Assembly (NCBI RefSeq): GCF_001579845.1
Contig: NZ_CP007440.1
Span: forward strand, 2,546,001-2,610,000
Length of the DNA: 64,000 nt
Reading direction: 5' to 3'
DNA from: Rhodoplanes sp. Z2-YC6860
GTDB taxonomy: Bacteria > Pseudomonadota > Alphaproteobacteria > Rhizobiales > Xanthobacteraceae
Shown here: positions 17,058-26,351 of the stretch, one piece after another
Layout of the letters: the number at the start of each line of letters is the position of its first letter
Position numbering within the stretch: position 1 is the first letter of the stretch
Notes under the pieces: model-generated
The model's database searches: none
Seen by the model: the letters and a program-made list of their open reading frames with translations, nothing else
Told to the model about the DNA's origin: nothing
Translations under genes and position numbers: made by a program

Positions 17058-17240
17058 CGGTGGTGCTCCATGAGTGCGGTTGAAGGACGTCGTTGGGTTT
17101 GGCAAAGCTTATGCCAACTGGCGTCGCAGCATAGCACCGATTCAGGGCTGGACATTCGCGAGGCGCCACGCCCTCAAGCCTACAAAACAGGCGGCGTCCT
17201 CAATCCCGGGACTCACACTTTATATAAGGATGAGTCGCCA

Positions 17241-18173
17241 CTACCGCATGGCGCCGGCGCGAATCGGCCGCTCCGTCACGGTCTGCGGCCGGCGGAATTC
17301 CTGCATGACGCGTTCGATATCGCTGTGGGCCGGAAGCCCGGCCTCGTTGCCAAGGTGCTGGATCTTGAACGCGGACGCCGCCGCGGCAAAGCTGAAATGC
17401 TCCTCCCAGCGCTGGCTCTTGTTGCGCAGATACGAATAGACGTAGGCGCCGTGGAAAACGTCGCCCGCGCCGCTGGTGTCGCGCACGCGCGCATGCGGCA
17501 CCGGGAACGCCGGCGAAAGCTGGACGGTGCCGCTCTCGTCGTACCAGAGGAGGCCAAGCTCGCCGAGCGTCACGCCGCCGATCCTGCAGCCGCGCTCCTT
17601 GAGATAGTTCAGCGTGTCCTCGGGCGATTTGTCCATCTGCTCGCAGAAACGCTCCGCCACCACGGCGACGTCGATGAATGCGAGCAGTTCGTGAGTGTTC
17701 GAGCGCAATCCGCCGCCGTCGAGCGACGTGAGAATGCCGGCCTTGCGGCAACGCTGTGCGTAGAACAGCGCGGCGTCGGCCTGATGCCCGTCGATATGCA
17801 ACGCGCTGCAGCCCTGCAGGTCGAGTTTGGGGAATGGCTCCAGATAGCCATCGTCCCGGCAGCGCACGATCGCGCGCTTGTTGCCCTTGGGCATGACGAA
17901 GGACAGCGAAGACCGCGTGACGTGCCGCACATGCAGATGCACGTCGTATTTCGCCGTCATGTCGAGAAACATGTTTCCGAGCCAGTCGTCGGCGTTGGTG
18001 GTGATCAGATCGGGCTTGATGCCGAGCTTGGCGCAGGCGAAGGCCGCGGTCACCGCATTGCCGCCGAATGATACCGCATAGTCCGAGGCCACGGACTTCT
18101 CGTCGCCCTGCGGGATGTGATCGGCGATGAAGGTGACGTCGATGTAGGTCTGACCGATGAAGAGGGCTTCCAT
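17241..18173 (-). CDS. PfkB-family carbohydrate or nucleoside kinase
   Basis: This 310-residue kinase has the ribokinase-family N-terminal signature FGGNAVTAAFACAKLG (37-52) and the C-terminal DTSGAGDVFHGAYVYSY motif, whose GAGD supplies the catalytic base and anion hole. The length is normal. It phosphorylates a sugar, sugar acid or nucleoside with ATP in the cytoplasm. It stands alone between the AtzGE pair and a divergent DUF1993 gene. No sugar-specific neighbour helps to choose a substrate. Confidence 0.9.
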   Translation of the reverse strand: MEALFIGQTYIDVTFIADHIPQGDEKSVASDYAVSFGGNAVTAAFACAKLGIKPDLITTNADDWLGNMFLDMTAKYDVHLHVRHVTRSSLSFVMPKGNKRAIVRCRDDGYLEPFPKLDLQGCSALHIDGHQADAALFYAQRCRKAGILTSLDGGGLRSNTHELLAFIDVAVVAERFCEQMDKSPEDTLNYLKERGCRIGGVTLGELGLLWYDESGTVQLSPAFPVPHARVRDTSGAGDVFHGAYVYSYLRNKSQRWEEHFSFAAAASAFKIQHLGNEAGLPAHSDIERVMQEFRRPQTVTERPIRAGAMR

Positions 18174-18324
18174 TCCGGCCTCGTCTTGAACCGCTTCCAG
18201 TCGCCCCAGCCGGACGCGCCCGACCCGGGGCAGTCTTTATCAAATAGGAGCAGCCGGAAAAGGTTCCCAGGGGTACCAAAGCGCTCGCGTTCGGCGATAA
18301 TCGGCTTTCTCTTCCGAAACCCGA

Positions 18325-18840
18325 ATGGCCCCGATGTACCATCCAGTGATTTCACAATGCATTCAGAACCTGAAGTGCCTGGAGACCTGTCTCGACAAGG
18401 CCGAGCAGCACGCCGCCGCCAAGAAGTTCGACGTCGGCGTGCTGATGACGAGCCGCCTCGCGCCCGACATGCAGCCCTTCATCTACCAGGTCCAAAGCGC
18501 CTGCGATTACGTCAAGGCCGCGGCCGCCTGGCTCTCAGGCCAGAGTCCGCCCAGGCATGAGGACAACGAGCAGACGGTCGACGAACTGCGCGCGCGCATC
18601 CGCAAGACCGTCGCCCTCGCGGAGAGCATGAAGGAGGCGCAATACGCCGGTGCGAGCGAGCGTAAGGTCAAACTCTCATGGGCACCCGGCAAGGTCATCG
18701 GCGGCGAGGACTACCTGCTGCAGTTGACGATCCCCAACACCTTTTTCCACTTGGCGATGGCCTATGCCATCCTCCGCCACAACGGCGTCGATGTCGGCAA
18801 GCGGGATTTCCTAGGGCCGGTCAATTTCGTCGACGCTTGA
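18325..18840 (+). CDS. DUF1993 family protein
   Basis: This 171-residue cytoplasmic protein has the DUF1993 pattern: a helical start (NLKCLETCLDKAEQHAAAKKFD), LAPDMQPFIYQVQSACDYVKAAAAWLSG, and a C-terminal TIPNTFFHLAMAYAILRHNGVDVGKRDFLG. The fold resembles the DinB-like helical bundle, but no function is established. ATG codons at 18325 and 18334 are both possible. It is monocistronic, divergent from the kinase gene and followed 40 bases later by a Tat-exported amidohydrolase. Confidence 0.85.
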   Translation: MAPMYHPVISQCIQNLKCLETCLDKAEQHAAAKKFDVGVLMTSRLAPDMQPFIYQVQSACDYVKAAAAWLSGQSPPRHEDNEQTVDELRARIRKTVALAESMKEAQYAGASERKVKLSWAPGKVIGGEDYLLQLTIPNTFFHLAMAYAILRHNGVDVGKRDFLGPVNFVDA

Positions 18841-18880
18841 TCGGCGTTACGATGTGCCGCCCTCGACACGGAGAGGAGCC

Positions 18881-20635
18881 ATGAAGCGGCGTGAATTCAT
18901 CAAAGCGTTTGGCGCGGCGGCCGCGGCTTGGCCGTTCGCCGCGAACGCGCAGCCGCTGTCGGCATCGGTTGGCGATTCACGCTCTGCGGATCTCATCATC
19001 TCAGGTGGCAACATCCTGACGCAGAATCCGTCGGAACCCGTGGTGCAAGCCCTCGCGGTGAAAGGCGAACGCATCCTTGCCGTCGGCGCGGCTGGTGACA
19101 TCGCGTCGTTGCGCGGGCCGCAAACCCGATTGATCGATCTGGCGGGCCGTACCGTATTGCCGGGCATCATTGATGCGCATGCGCATATGGAGCGGGAAGC
19201 CCTCAAAGAGCAGCGAATTTCATTGGCGGGGCTGCGGTCGGTCGGCGATATCCTGAATGTGATCCGGACTGCGGTTCAGCGTGCCAAGCTTGGCGAATGG
19301 ATCGTGACGATGCCGGTCGGCGATCCGCCGTATTACTTCGGCGGCCCCGAGGTTCTGACTGAACGCCGCATGCCGTCGCGGTCCGAGCTGGATCGCGTCG
19401 CGCCGGACAATCCGGTCTATATCTCGGGATCGTTCAACAATTGGGGCGAGCCGCCCGGCTATTCGGCGCTGAACAGTCTGGCGCTGCGCATCAGCGGCAT
19501 CACCGCCGCGACGGTGCCGACCTGCTCTGGTGTCGAAATCGTCAAGGACGCCAGCGGTGAGCCGACGGGCCTCATCATCGAAACCAACGACCGGCCGACG
19601 GTCGAGTTCGATCTGCTGAAGGCTGTCCCAAAGTTCACCTGGCAGCAGCGTCTCGACGCCATTCGCGCCTCGATGAAGCTCTACAACGCGGTCGGGACCA
19701 CAAGCGCGTATGAGGGGCACGGCTCGTCCCCCGAAACGCTGGCGCTCTATCGCGCGCTTTGGGAGCGCGGCGAGCTCAGCGTGCGAATGTCGCTCGTTGT
19801 GAGCCCGACCTGGACCAACAGCGCGCAGGCGATGCGGGACCTTCGCGATCTGCTTCCCTATGCGAGCGGGCAGGGGTTGGGCGATCGTTGGCTCCGTGTC
19901 TCCGGCGTCTTCATTGGTCAGTCTGGAGAGAAGGCCTTCCGCGATGCCTCGCTCGCTGCGCTGCCTGACACTGGCTGGTCCGGCTTCGTCGAATACGCCA
20001 ACACGTTGAGCGAATATCGTGATTATGTGATGACGGCTGCGGAGCTTGGATTCCGCGTGCATTCAATCGCGGCGAACAATCTCGACAAGGTGCTTGCGAT
20101 CTGGGCGGAGGCGGACGAGCGCTTCAACATCAAGCAGAAGCGCTGGGTCATCGAACATCTGGCGATCGTCAAGCCCGCCGAGGCTGCAATGATCAAGCGC
20201 CTGGGCGTCCACGTGACGACCATCCCCAGCAAGACGTTCTGGAAACGCGGCCCAAGGCTGGCGACCCAAGCAGGTAATGCAGAGTTCGTCACACCGCACC
20301 GAACCTTCCTCAACGAGGGCATTCCCAACGCCATCGGCACGGACAACGTGCCCTACAGCCAGTTCTTTCCGCTGTGGAACGTGACAACGCGGCAATGCCG
20401 GAACGGTGAGGTTGTTGGTCCCGGGCAACGGTTGACGGTTGCGGAGGCGCTGCCGCTGTTCACGCGCGAGGGCGCCAGGCTGTCATTCGATGACCAGAAG
20501 GGCACGTTGCGCGCCGGTATGCTGGCTGATTTCGCCGTACTCGATCGCGATTTGATGTCGACGCGGTTGGATGACATCAAGGATATCCGTGCGCAGACGA
20601 CCGTGGTCGGAGGACGGATCGTCCACGAGGCATGA
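18881..20635 (+). CDS. Tat-exported amidohydrolase (YtcJ-like)
   Basis: This 584-residue metal-dependent hydrolase is preceded by a Tat-type signal: MKRREFIKAFG followed by a short Ala-rich core and AANAQP. The ATG at 18881 has a GAGAGGAG site and starts exactly at the twin-arginine region; an earlier in-frame start lacks one. The amidohydrolase pattern includes DAHAHME (HxH) and the long YtcJ-type insert region with GSFNNWGEP and STRLDDIKDIRAQTTVVGGRIVHE at the end. YtcJ-like enzymes hydrolyse amides or formylated amines; the substrate is unknown. Periplasmic export is unusual among cytosolic amidohydrolases, but this subgroup often carries such signals. Confidence 0.9.
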   Translation: MKRREFIKAFGAAAAAWPFAANAQPLSASVGDSRSADLIISGGNILTQNPSEPVVQALAVKGERILAVGAAGDIASLRGPQTRLIDLAGRTVLPGIIDAHAHMEREALKEQRISLAGLRSVGDILNVIRTAVQRAKLGEWIVTMPVGDPPYYFGGPEVLTERRMPSRSELDRVAPDNPVYISGSFNNWGEPPGYSALNSLALRISGITAATVPTCSGVEIVKDASGEPTGLIIETNDRPTVEFDLLKAVPKFTWQQRLDAIRASMKLYNAVGTTSAYEGHGSSPETLALYRALWERGELSVRMSLVVSPTWTNSAQAMRDLRDLLPYASGQGLGDRWLRVSGVFIGQSGEKAFRDASLAALPDTGWSGFVEYANTLSEYRDYVMTAAELGFRVHSIAANNLDKVLAIWAEADERFNIKQKRWVIEHLAIVKPAEAAMIKRLGVHVTTIPSKTFWKRGPRLATQAGNAEFVTPHRTFLNEGIPNAIGTDNVPYSQFFPLWNVTTRQCRNGEVVGPGQRLTVAEALPLFTREGARLSFDDQKGTLRAGMLADFAVLDRDLMSTRLDDIKDIRAQTTVVGGRIVHEA

Positions 20636-20638
20636 GTG

Positions 20639-20802
20639 ACCGCGAGCCACAACGGCGGTGTCATCGCCGGGCTTGGCCCGGCGATCCATGAGCGCGTGCG
20701 GTAACGGCAGTCGTAAGAGTGTTCTTCGATGCGTAACCGTATGGACCCGCGGGCGACAGCCTTCGTGTTGCGCGGGTGTGCTTCCAAGCCAACGTAAAAC
20801 GC
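20639..20802. repeat. Dispersed intergenic palindromic repeat, copy B
   Basis: This is the same block order as the repeats at 3791-3995 and 25388-25549. It lacks the inner GCCGTCC-GGACGGC hairpin and the second half of the ACCCGCGGG arm. It contains GCCGGGC-TTG-GCCCGGC near 20666. It fills the gap between two converging genes and may serve as a terminator. Confidence 0.82.
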
Positions 20803-20811
20803 CGCAGCCGC

Positions 20812-21888
20812 CTAAACCGCCTTCAGCTTCGCGGCGGCTTCCACATTCACCAGCGGGATCACCTCGCGGCCGAATTTTTCCACGCCGTCGATCATCGGCG
20901 TAAACCGCGTCATCATCGTATCGATGCCGATCTCTTCGTATCGTCGCAGCCGCTCGGCGACGAATTCCGGTGTGCCGACCAGGCCGGCGCCGAGTGCGTT
21001 GACCATGCGGTCGAGAGCCACGGCGTTGCGTTCGGCGTCCTCCGCCTGCCGCTCGGCCTCGTCCTGGCTGTCAGCCACGATGATCTGCGGATTGATCGCG
21101 AAACGAAGTTTGCGGCCGTGCGAGGCGGCAAGCTCGCGCATGGCTGCAACGTCGGCCGCCATGCGCGCGATGTTGGTTTCAAAGTTGCGGAAGCCCGGCT
21201 TGTATTCGGCGAACCAGACGTCGCCGTATTGCGCGATCAAGGCCTTGCCGTCGGGCGCGCGGCTCGCCGCATAGATCGGCGGGTGGGGGAGTTGGCTGGG
21301 CTTTGCGACCACATCGCCAGGGTCCGGCATCACCACCTTGCCGTCGGCGCCCTGCATCGCGGCCTGGACATGGGCGCGGTAGAACGCACCGTCGAAATTG
21401 AAATCGGGATCGGTCCACAGCCCCTTGATCACCGCGATGTACTCTCCCATGCGCGGGTAGCGCTCGCTGTCGCCGATCCAGGTGCCGTTTGAGAACAGCT
21501 CGAACTCCTCCATCCACCAGCCGTTGACGATGTTGAGCGCGGCGCGGCCGCCGCTGATGCGATCGAGACTCGAGGCCATCTTGGCCACCACCTGCGGCGA
21601 CACCATACCGGGATGCACCGCGACCATGAGCTCGATGCGCTTCGTCACCATGGCGAGCGCGGAGGCGAGCACCCAGGCTGACAGGTCCGGGCCGAGATAG
21701 CGCTCGGCGATCAGCGTGGTGTGGAAGCCGAGCTCGTCTGCGCGCCGCACCACGTCGCAGGCGTGCTCGAAGGTGCCGTCGCGCGCCCCGGCCAGATTGG
21801 GCACGGCTTTGATCTCGGCCAGCGCGCGGTCCATGCGCGGCTCGGGCCGGATGGTGTGTGGCAGCGGAGTCCAGATTCCAAAATGCAT
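20812..21888 (-). CDS. LLM-class flavin-dependent monooxygenase
   Basis: This 358-residue enzyme has the bacterial luciferase-like barrel of the alkanesulfonate monooxygenase branch. It opens with MHFGIWTPLPHTIRPEPRMD, then ADELGFHTTLIAERYLGPDLSAW, then SSLDRISGGRAALNIVNGWW, the usual flavin/substrate region. Such enzymes use FMNH2 from a separate reductase to cleave C-S, C-N or other bonds. It is divergent from a binding-protein and SDR pair, so an imported organosulfur or amine compound is a reasonable guess. No flavin reductase gene is nearby. Confidence 0.9.
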   Translation of the reverse strand: MHFGIWTPLPHTIRPEPRMDRALAEIKAVPNLAGARDGTFEHACDVVRRADELGFHTTLIAERYLGPDLSAWVLASALAMVTKRIELMVAVHPGMVSPQVVAKMASSLDRISGGRAALNIVNGWWMEEFELFSNGTWIGDSERYPRMGEYIAVIKGLWTDPDFNFDGAFYRAHVQAAMQGADGKVVMPDPGDVVAKPSQLPHPPIYAASRAPDGKALIAQYGDVWFAEYKPGFRNFETNIARMAADVAAMRELAASHGRKLRFAINPQIIVADSQDEAERQAEDAERNAVALDRMVNALGAGLVGTPEFVAERLRRYEEIGIDTMMTRFTPMIDGVEKFGREVIPLVNVEAAAKLKAV

Positions 21889-21994
21889 GGCGCGTCTCGA
21901 TGCCGCTCCGGATCGGTATAGGTCTTGCCTGCCTGCTTTGTTAGCTTATGCAAGAACACGGCGCAGAACAGCCGGCTGTCCCTGGAGATTTTCG

Positions 21995-22987
21995 ATGTCT
22001 CGTCTGCGGTGGCTGCAAATCCCATGCCTGTGTCTAGGCCTATGTTTCGGCCCGGCGACGCTGTTTGCCGCGATGTCGGCTCCGGCACAGGCGCAGACGA
22101 AAATCACGGCGGGTCTGGTGGCGCACGGGCCGCCGCAATGGCCGCAATACATCGCCGATGAGTTCGGCTGGCACAAGGAAGCCGGCATCGAGATGGATTA
22201 CATCACGGTCGGCGGCGGCGGTGCCCAGCAACTGGCCGGCGGCTCGCTCAACGTCGCCCATAGCGGCTATCCCGACTTTGCCCGCGCGGCCATGCAGGGC
22301 GCAGATGAAAAGATCATCCTGAGCGACATCACCGCCTCGCCCTATGGCGTTTTCGTCAAGCCCGGGATCAAGCAGATCGCCGATCTCAAGGGCAAGATCG
22401 TCAGCATCGGCGGGCCGAACGACATCACGCTGATCTACATCAAGCCGTTTCTGGCATCGGCCGGCCTGAAAACGACGGATGTCGACTTCGTCTATGCCAA
22501 GGCCGCGGGCGACCGTTTCTCGGCGTTGCTCGCGGGCGCGGTCGATGCATCGATCCTCAACCCGCCGACCTACTCCAAGGCGACGGCCAAAGGGCTGACC
22601 AATCTCGGCGATACGGCGACGTTCGCACCGAACATTCCGTTTACGGTGTGGGGCGCCAACATGACCTGGGCGGCGAAGAACCGCGATCTCATGACAGCCT
22701 TTGCCCGGACCTACCGGCGTGCCGTGAAGTGGCTGTACGATCCGGCGAACAAGGCCAAGGCGATCGACATCCTGGTGCGGCACGCCAAGCAGGATCCGCA
22801 GGATTCGGCAGAGGCCTATGATTTCCTGGTCACCAAGCTCAAACTGTTCAGCCTCGACGGCGACGTTCCGGATGCGACCTACGACAAGATGGCCGACGGA
22901 TTGGCCGACATCGGGATTGCGAAGAAACCTTATCCGCCGAAGTCGGCCATCTTCGACGGCAGCTTCGTGCAGGCGGCGGCAAAATGA
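21995..22987 (+). CDS. ABC transporter substrate-binding protein, NitT/TauT/SsuA type
   Basis: This 330-residue periplasmic binding protein has a long signal peptide to about residue 33 (APAQAQ), then KITAGLVAHGPPQWPQYIADEFGWHKEAG. The ATG at 21995 follows GGAG by 8 bases; the frame upstream overlaps the divergent monooxygenase gene. No permease or ATPase is adjacent, so it is an orphan that could use the transporter at 4.0-9.3 kb or one outside the window. Its stop overlaps the start of the following SDR gene as ATGA. Confidence 0.9.
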   Translation: MSRLRWLQIPCLCLGLCFGPATLFAAMSAPAQAQTKITAGLVAHGPPQWPQYIADEFGWHKEAGIEMDYITVGGGGAQQLAGGSLNVAHSGYPDFARAAMQGADEKIILSDITASPYGVFVKPGIKQIADLKGKIVSIGGPNDITLIYIKPFLASAGLKTTDVDFVYAKAAGDRFSALLAGAVDASILNPPTYSKATAKGLTNLGDTATFAPNIPFTVWGANMTWAAKNRDLMTAFARTYRRAVKWLYDPANKAKAIDILVRHAKQDPQDSAEAYDFLVTKLKLFSLDGDVPDATYDKMADGLADIGIAKKPYPPKSAIFDGSFVQAAAK

Positions 22988-23787
22988 CGACAAGACGGCT
23001 TGACGGAAGAGTGGCGCTGATCACCGGCGGCGGCGGCGAGATCGGCAGCGCGATCGCGAAGCGGTTTGCTTCGGAAGGCGCCGCAGTCGCGATTGGCGAT
23101 CTCGAGCCGGCCAAGGCCGAGGCCACGGCCCGCGCGGTGGTCGAGGCCGGTGGCCGCGCCAGCGGTTTCGGCGTCGATGTGGCGAACGAAGCAAGCGCTA
23201 AGGAAGCGGTGAAGCGCGCCATTGCGGCCTTCGGCCGGTTGACCACGCTGGTCAATGTGGCCGCAACGGTGACGCCCGATGGCACCGTGGAGACGCTGAC
23301 GCTTCAGCAGTGGAACGAAGCGCTCGGCGTCAATCTCACCGGCGCCTTCCTGATGTGCAAATTCGGAGTGCCGGAGCTGCGCCGTGCCGGCGGCGGCAGC
23401 ATCATCAACATCGCGTCGCAGCTCGGTCATCTCGGCGTCGCGTTGCGTTCGCCCTACTGCACCACCAAGGCCGCGCTCATCCACTTCACGCGAATTCTCG
23501 CGATGGACCATGCCGGCGACAACATCCGCGCCAACACGATCTCGCCGGGCTTCATCCTGACCGAACGCTCCAGCGCGCGCTCGGGCGGCAAGGACAAGGC
23601 CAAGGCCCGCATGGGTCCGACGCATCTGACCAATCGCCCGGGCGAGCCCGAGGAGATCGCAGCCGGCGCGGCCTATCTCGCATCGGACGACGCCTCGTTC
23701 GTCACCGCGACGGACCTTCTGATCGACGGCGGATATGTCGCCTTCAAGGGACGCATCGGACCGGAGGGCCGGCCGGTTCTGCCGTAA
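22984..23787 (+). CDS. Short-chain dehydrogenase/reductase
   Basis: This 267-residue classical SDR has the dinucleotide-binding motif TGGGGEIG (14-21), NVAA at 91-94 in place of the usual NNAG, and catalytic Ser145, Tyr158 and Lys162. Asp39, after the second strand, suggests NAD(H) rather than NADP(H). It probably oxidises or reduces an alcohol/ketone derived from the compound bound by the upstream protein. The gene is translationally coupled to that binding protein. The IS630 element begins 82 bases downstream. Confidence 0.92.
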   Translation: MTTRRLDGRVALITGGGGEIGSAIAKRFASEGAAVAIGDLEPAKAEATARAVVEAGGRASGFGVDVANEASAKEAVKRAIAAFGRLTTLVNVAATVTPDGTVETLTLQQWNEALGVNLTGAFLMCKFGVPELRRAGGGSIINIASQLGHLGVALRSPYCTTKAALIHFTRILAMDHAGDNIRANTISPGFILTERSSARSGGKDKAKARMGPTHLTNRPGEPEEIAAGAAYLASDDASFVTATDLLIDGGYVAFKGRIGPEGRPVLP

Positions 23788-23869
23788 CGCAAGCAGCAAA
23801 AATTCGCTTTGCATTCTTGCAAATCACGAGTAGACGCGAATTTGCCTCGTTCGTTGAGGGCGTCGACTA

Positions 23870-24916
23870 GAGCGGTTCACTTCTTTTCTGAATCGCTGGG
23901 GATTCCGCTGGGCTTCGAATTGTGATTCAAGCTGCTGGCTGGGTTGGAGGCCAGCAGCTCATGACCCGACCTCTGTCCAATGATCTGCGTGAGCGTGTCG
24001 TTGCGGCGGTGCGGAACGGTGAGAGCTGCCGGACGGTGGCTTCGCGGTTCGGCGTGGCGGTGTCGTCGGTGGTGAAGTGGTCTCAGCGCTATCGGACGAC
24101 TGGCTCAGTGTCGCCGAGCAAGATGGGTGGATATCGCAAGCCGGTGCTCGATCCGCATCGGGCCTTCATCCTGGAGCGCATCAGACAGACCCCGCATCTG
24201 ACCCTGCATGGGCTGAAGGACGAACTTGCCGCGCGTGGGGTAAAGGTCTCGCACAATGCCGTGTGGCTGTTCCTGCGGCGCGAAGACCTGCGGTTCAAAA
24301 AAAACACTGTTCGCGCTTGAACAGGCCCGGGCCGACATCGCCCGCAGACGAAAGCGCTGGCGATCCTGGCAGGCCGGTCTCGATCCACGGCGTTTGGTCT
24401 TCATCGACGAAACCTGGATCAAGACCAGCATGGCCCCACTGCGCGGATGGGGACGCAAGGGCGATCGCCTGCGAGCTTACGCGCCGCATGGTCATTGGCG
24501 GACGCTGACCTTCCTCGGCGCGCTCCGCCACGACGGCCTCACAGCCCCTTGCGTGTTCGATGGCCCGATCAACGGCGAGTGCTTCCGAGCCTATGTCCAG
24601 CAGCAACTCGTTCCCGCACTGAAGGCCGGCGATATTGTCGTCATGGACAACCTCGGAAGCCACAAGGCTGCCGTGCTGCGACAGATCATAAGAGCAGCCG
24701 GAGCCAGGCTCTGGTACCTGCCGCCCTACTCGCCGGACCTCAATCCGATCGAGCAGGCCTTCGCCAAGATCAAACATTGGATGCGCATGGCTCAAAGGCG
24801 CACCATCGACGATGTCTGGCGCCAAATCGGCAGCCTCGTCACAACCATAGGCCCCCGCGAATGCAGCAACTACTTCGCAAACGCCGGATACGCTTCCGTC
24901 AAATTGTGAACCGCTC
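23870..24916 (+). mobile_element. Complete IS630-family insertion sequence with TA target duplication
   Basis: The element is 1047 bases long. Its ends are the inverted repeats GAGCGGTTCAC (23870-23880) and, on the right, GTGAACCGCTC (24906-24916). Both are flanked by TA (23868-23869 and 24917-24918), the duplicated dinucleotide typical of the IS630/Tc1 group. It carries one transposase gene split across two frames. The insertion lies between the SDR gene and a gene-free stretch and breaks no recognisable gene. Confidence 0.95.
23961..24909 (+). CDS. IS630-family transposase, read through a +1 frame change at an A8 run
   Basis: The first part (ATG 23961 to a stop at 24318-24320) has the helix-turn-helix DNA-binding half (TRPLSNDLRERVVAAVRNG, then TVASRFGVAVSSVVKWSQRY). 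The second part has the DDE catalytic half: Asp in LVFIDETWIK, Asp in VVMDNLGSHKA and Glu in YSPDLNPIEQAF. The two frames join smoothly at LRFKK-TLFALEQ, where the DNA has eight A residues (24297-24304). Moving from the first frame to the second needs a +1 (or -2) shift there. Several IS630 members use programmed shifting at A runs; otherwise this copy carries a one-base insertion and is dead. A GGAGG lies 11 bases before the ATG. Confidence 0.9.
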
Positions 24917-24918
24917 TA

Positions 24919-25832
24919 GGGACGTCTATTTGGCGGAGCGAGGTGTGGCGCCTGCAGGCGTGGCTCGTGACCACGTCCCAGGGTGTGAGGTCATTGTCCG
25001 TCCCCGATGAGGGGGCCGCCTTCAGTGGCAGGGCGCGGTCGGGTGAAAGCGGGCGCAAATGCCCCCTGGAGCATGGTGGGTGAGAGCCCAGCTGTCCGAT
25101 CGAATCTCGAACGGTGGCCTCGCAACAAATCGCCACAGTGGAGCGCCGGGAGGCGAGCGGACCTGATCGCAAAGGTCCGCGGGCGCCCTCGCAAAGCGCC
25201 CAGCTATCTGCGCCGTCTCGGCGCTCCGCTCCCTCACTCTGTGAGGGGAAGGAAAAAGAGAGAGGCGCTGGCCCCGCGCCTGCTTTGAAGGGGCCGATGA
25301 ATCACGCCTGGATGAATGTTGACGTGACGCGTTTAGGAGCGCGGGCTGTTTGATGTGTGAATCGATGATCACCACCGCTGGCCCCCAGGCGGGGTCATTG
25401 CCGGGCATAGCCGTCCGAAGGACGGCGTCGCTTCGCTCGCCTATGACCCGGCAATCCATGAGCGGCTGCAGAGAAGGCAATCTTAAGTGCGTGCGTCGTT
25501 GCGTCACCGGATGGGCCCCCGGGTCAAGCCCGGGGGTGACGACCACCATTGTTGATGGAGGGAAGCGGCGTTGTCCTTTTGAGATCACGGCGCGGCTGAG
25601 TGACACATGAGTCGGAAGGACAACGAAGTGAGATGCTGCGACCGCTCCCATTTTTACGGAAAGCGGAAAATCCCGCGCAACCCCACTGTCACATTGCTTG
25701 TTCAGTCATAGCTTAGAAGCGGTCTATTCTCCCATGCACGCCCGCAACAAGACGGGCCAGGGACGGCAAGCCAACATTGGTACTTAATTACTCCACGGCT
25801 GCGCTCGCAGCACGTGCCATCGGAGTTCAACA
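24919..25832. other. Gene-free stretch between the IS element and the second molybdenum hydroxylase
   Basis: No open frame here has family features or a plausible ribosome site. The left part (about 25010-25280) is patchwork text of direct and inverted short repeats, including CCCTCAC-TCT-GTGAGGG near 25232. A copy of the dispersed palindromic repeat occupies about 25388-25549. The last 150 bases before the 2Fe-2S gene are less GC-rich (GTTCAGTCATAGCTTAGAAG, and ATTGGTACTTAATTACTCC) and are the likely promoter region of that operon, although no convincing -35/-10 pair was found. Confidence 0.6.
25388..25549. repeat. Dispersed intergenic palindromic repeat, copy C
   Basis: This copy aligns block by block with the one at 3791-3995. 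It has GCCGTCC-GAA-GGACGGC, CCTATGACCCGGCAATCCATG, and a GC-rich stem CCCCCGGG-TCAAG-CCCGGGGG. The stem has changed on both arms relative to copy A (ACCCGCGGG). Such compensatory change suggests that the folded form matters or that copies are replaced as units. Confidence 0.85.
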
Positions 25833-26351
25833 ATGAACGATGCACCATCGGGAACGGCGACCAAACCCGCGGCGTCGCCCCAAGCGGTTTCGGTCAATCT
25901 CACGATCAACGGTCAGCGCCACAGCCTCACGCTCGACCCGCGCACCACGATCCTCGATCTGCTTCGCGAACAGCTCGACCTCACCGGCACCAAGAAAGGT
26001 TGCGATCAGGGCCAGTGCGGCGCCTGCACGGTGCTGATCGAGGGCCGGCGGGTCAATTCGTGCCTCACGTTTGCGGTCATGCATGACGGTGCGGAGATCA
26101 CCACCATCGAGGGGCTCGCGAGGGGCGGCACGCTGCATCCGCTGCAGCAGGCCTTCATCGATCACGACGCCTTCCAGTGCGGCTACTGTACGCCCGGACA
26201 GATCTGTTCGGCCGCAGGTCTCCTCGCGGAGGGCCGGGCGAAGACCGCGGAGGAAATTCGCGAGCTGATGAGCGGCAACATCTGTCGATGTGGCGCCTAC
26301 ACCAACATCGTCGCGGCGATCCAGCAGGCGATGGAGCGGGGGCGGCCATGA
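25833..26351 (+). CDS. 2Fe-2S subunit of a PaoABC-type aldehyde/xanthine oxidoreductase
   Basis: This 172-residue subunit carries two [2Fe-2S] clusters: Cys57, Cys62, Cys65 and Cys77, then Cys116, Cys119, Cys151 and Cys153. It has a 20-residue N-terminal extension but no twin-arginine signal, unlike the periplasmic E. coli PaoA, so the complex is probably cytoplasmic. A CGGAG site precedes the ATG by 7 bases. The stop overlaps the next start as ATGA. The order small-FAD-large is that of the yagTSR/paoABC type. Confidence 0.94.
   Translation: MNDAPSGTATKPAASPQAVSVNLTINGQRHSLTLDPRTTILDLLREQLDLTGTKKGCDQGQCGACTVLIEGRRVNSCLTFAVMHDGAEITTIEGLARGGTLHPLQQAFIDHDAFQCGYCTPGQICSAAGLLAEGRAKTAEEIRELMSGNICRCGAYTNIVAAIQQAMERGRP

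Noticed and set aside
23788-23869. A truncated gene at the left flank of the IS element
   Set aside because: The 80 bases after the SDR stop have no family similarity, and joining them with the right flank does not restore a convincing open frame.
25688-25705. A possible sigma-54 promoter near TGTCACATTGCTTG
   Set aside because: The -24 GG and -12 GC dinucleotides with the fixed ten-base spacing are not both present.
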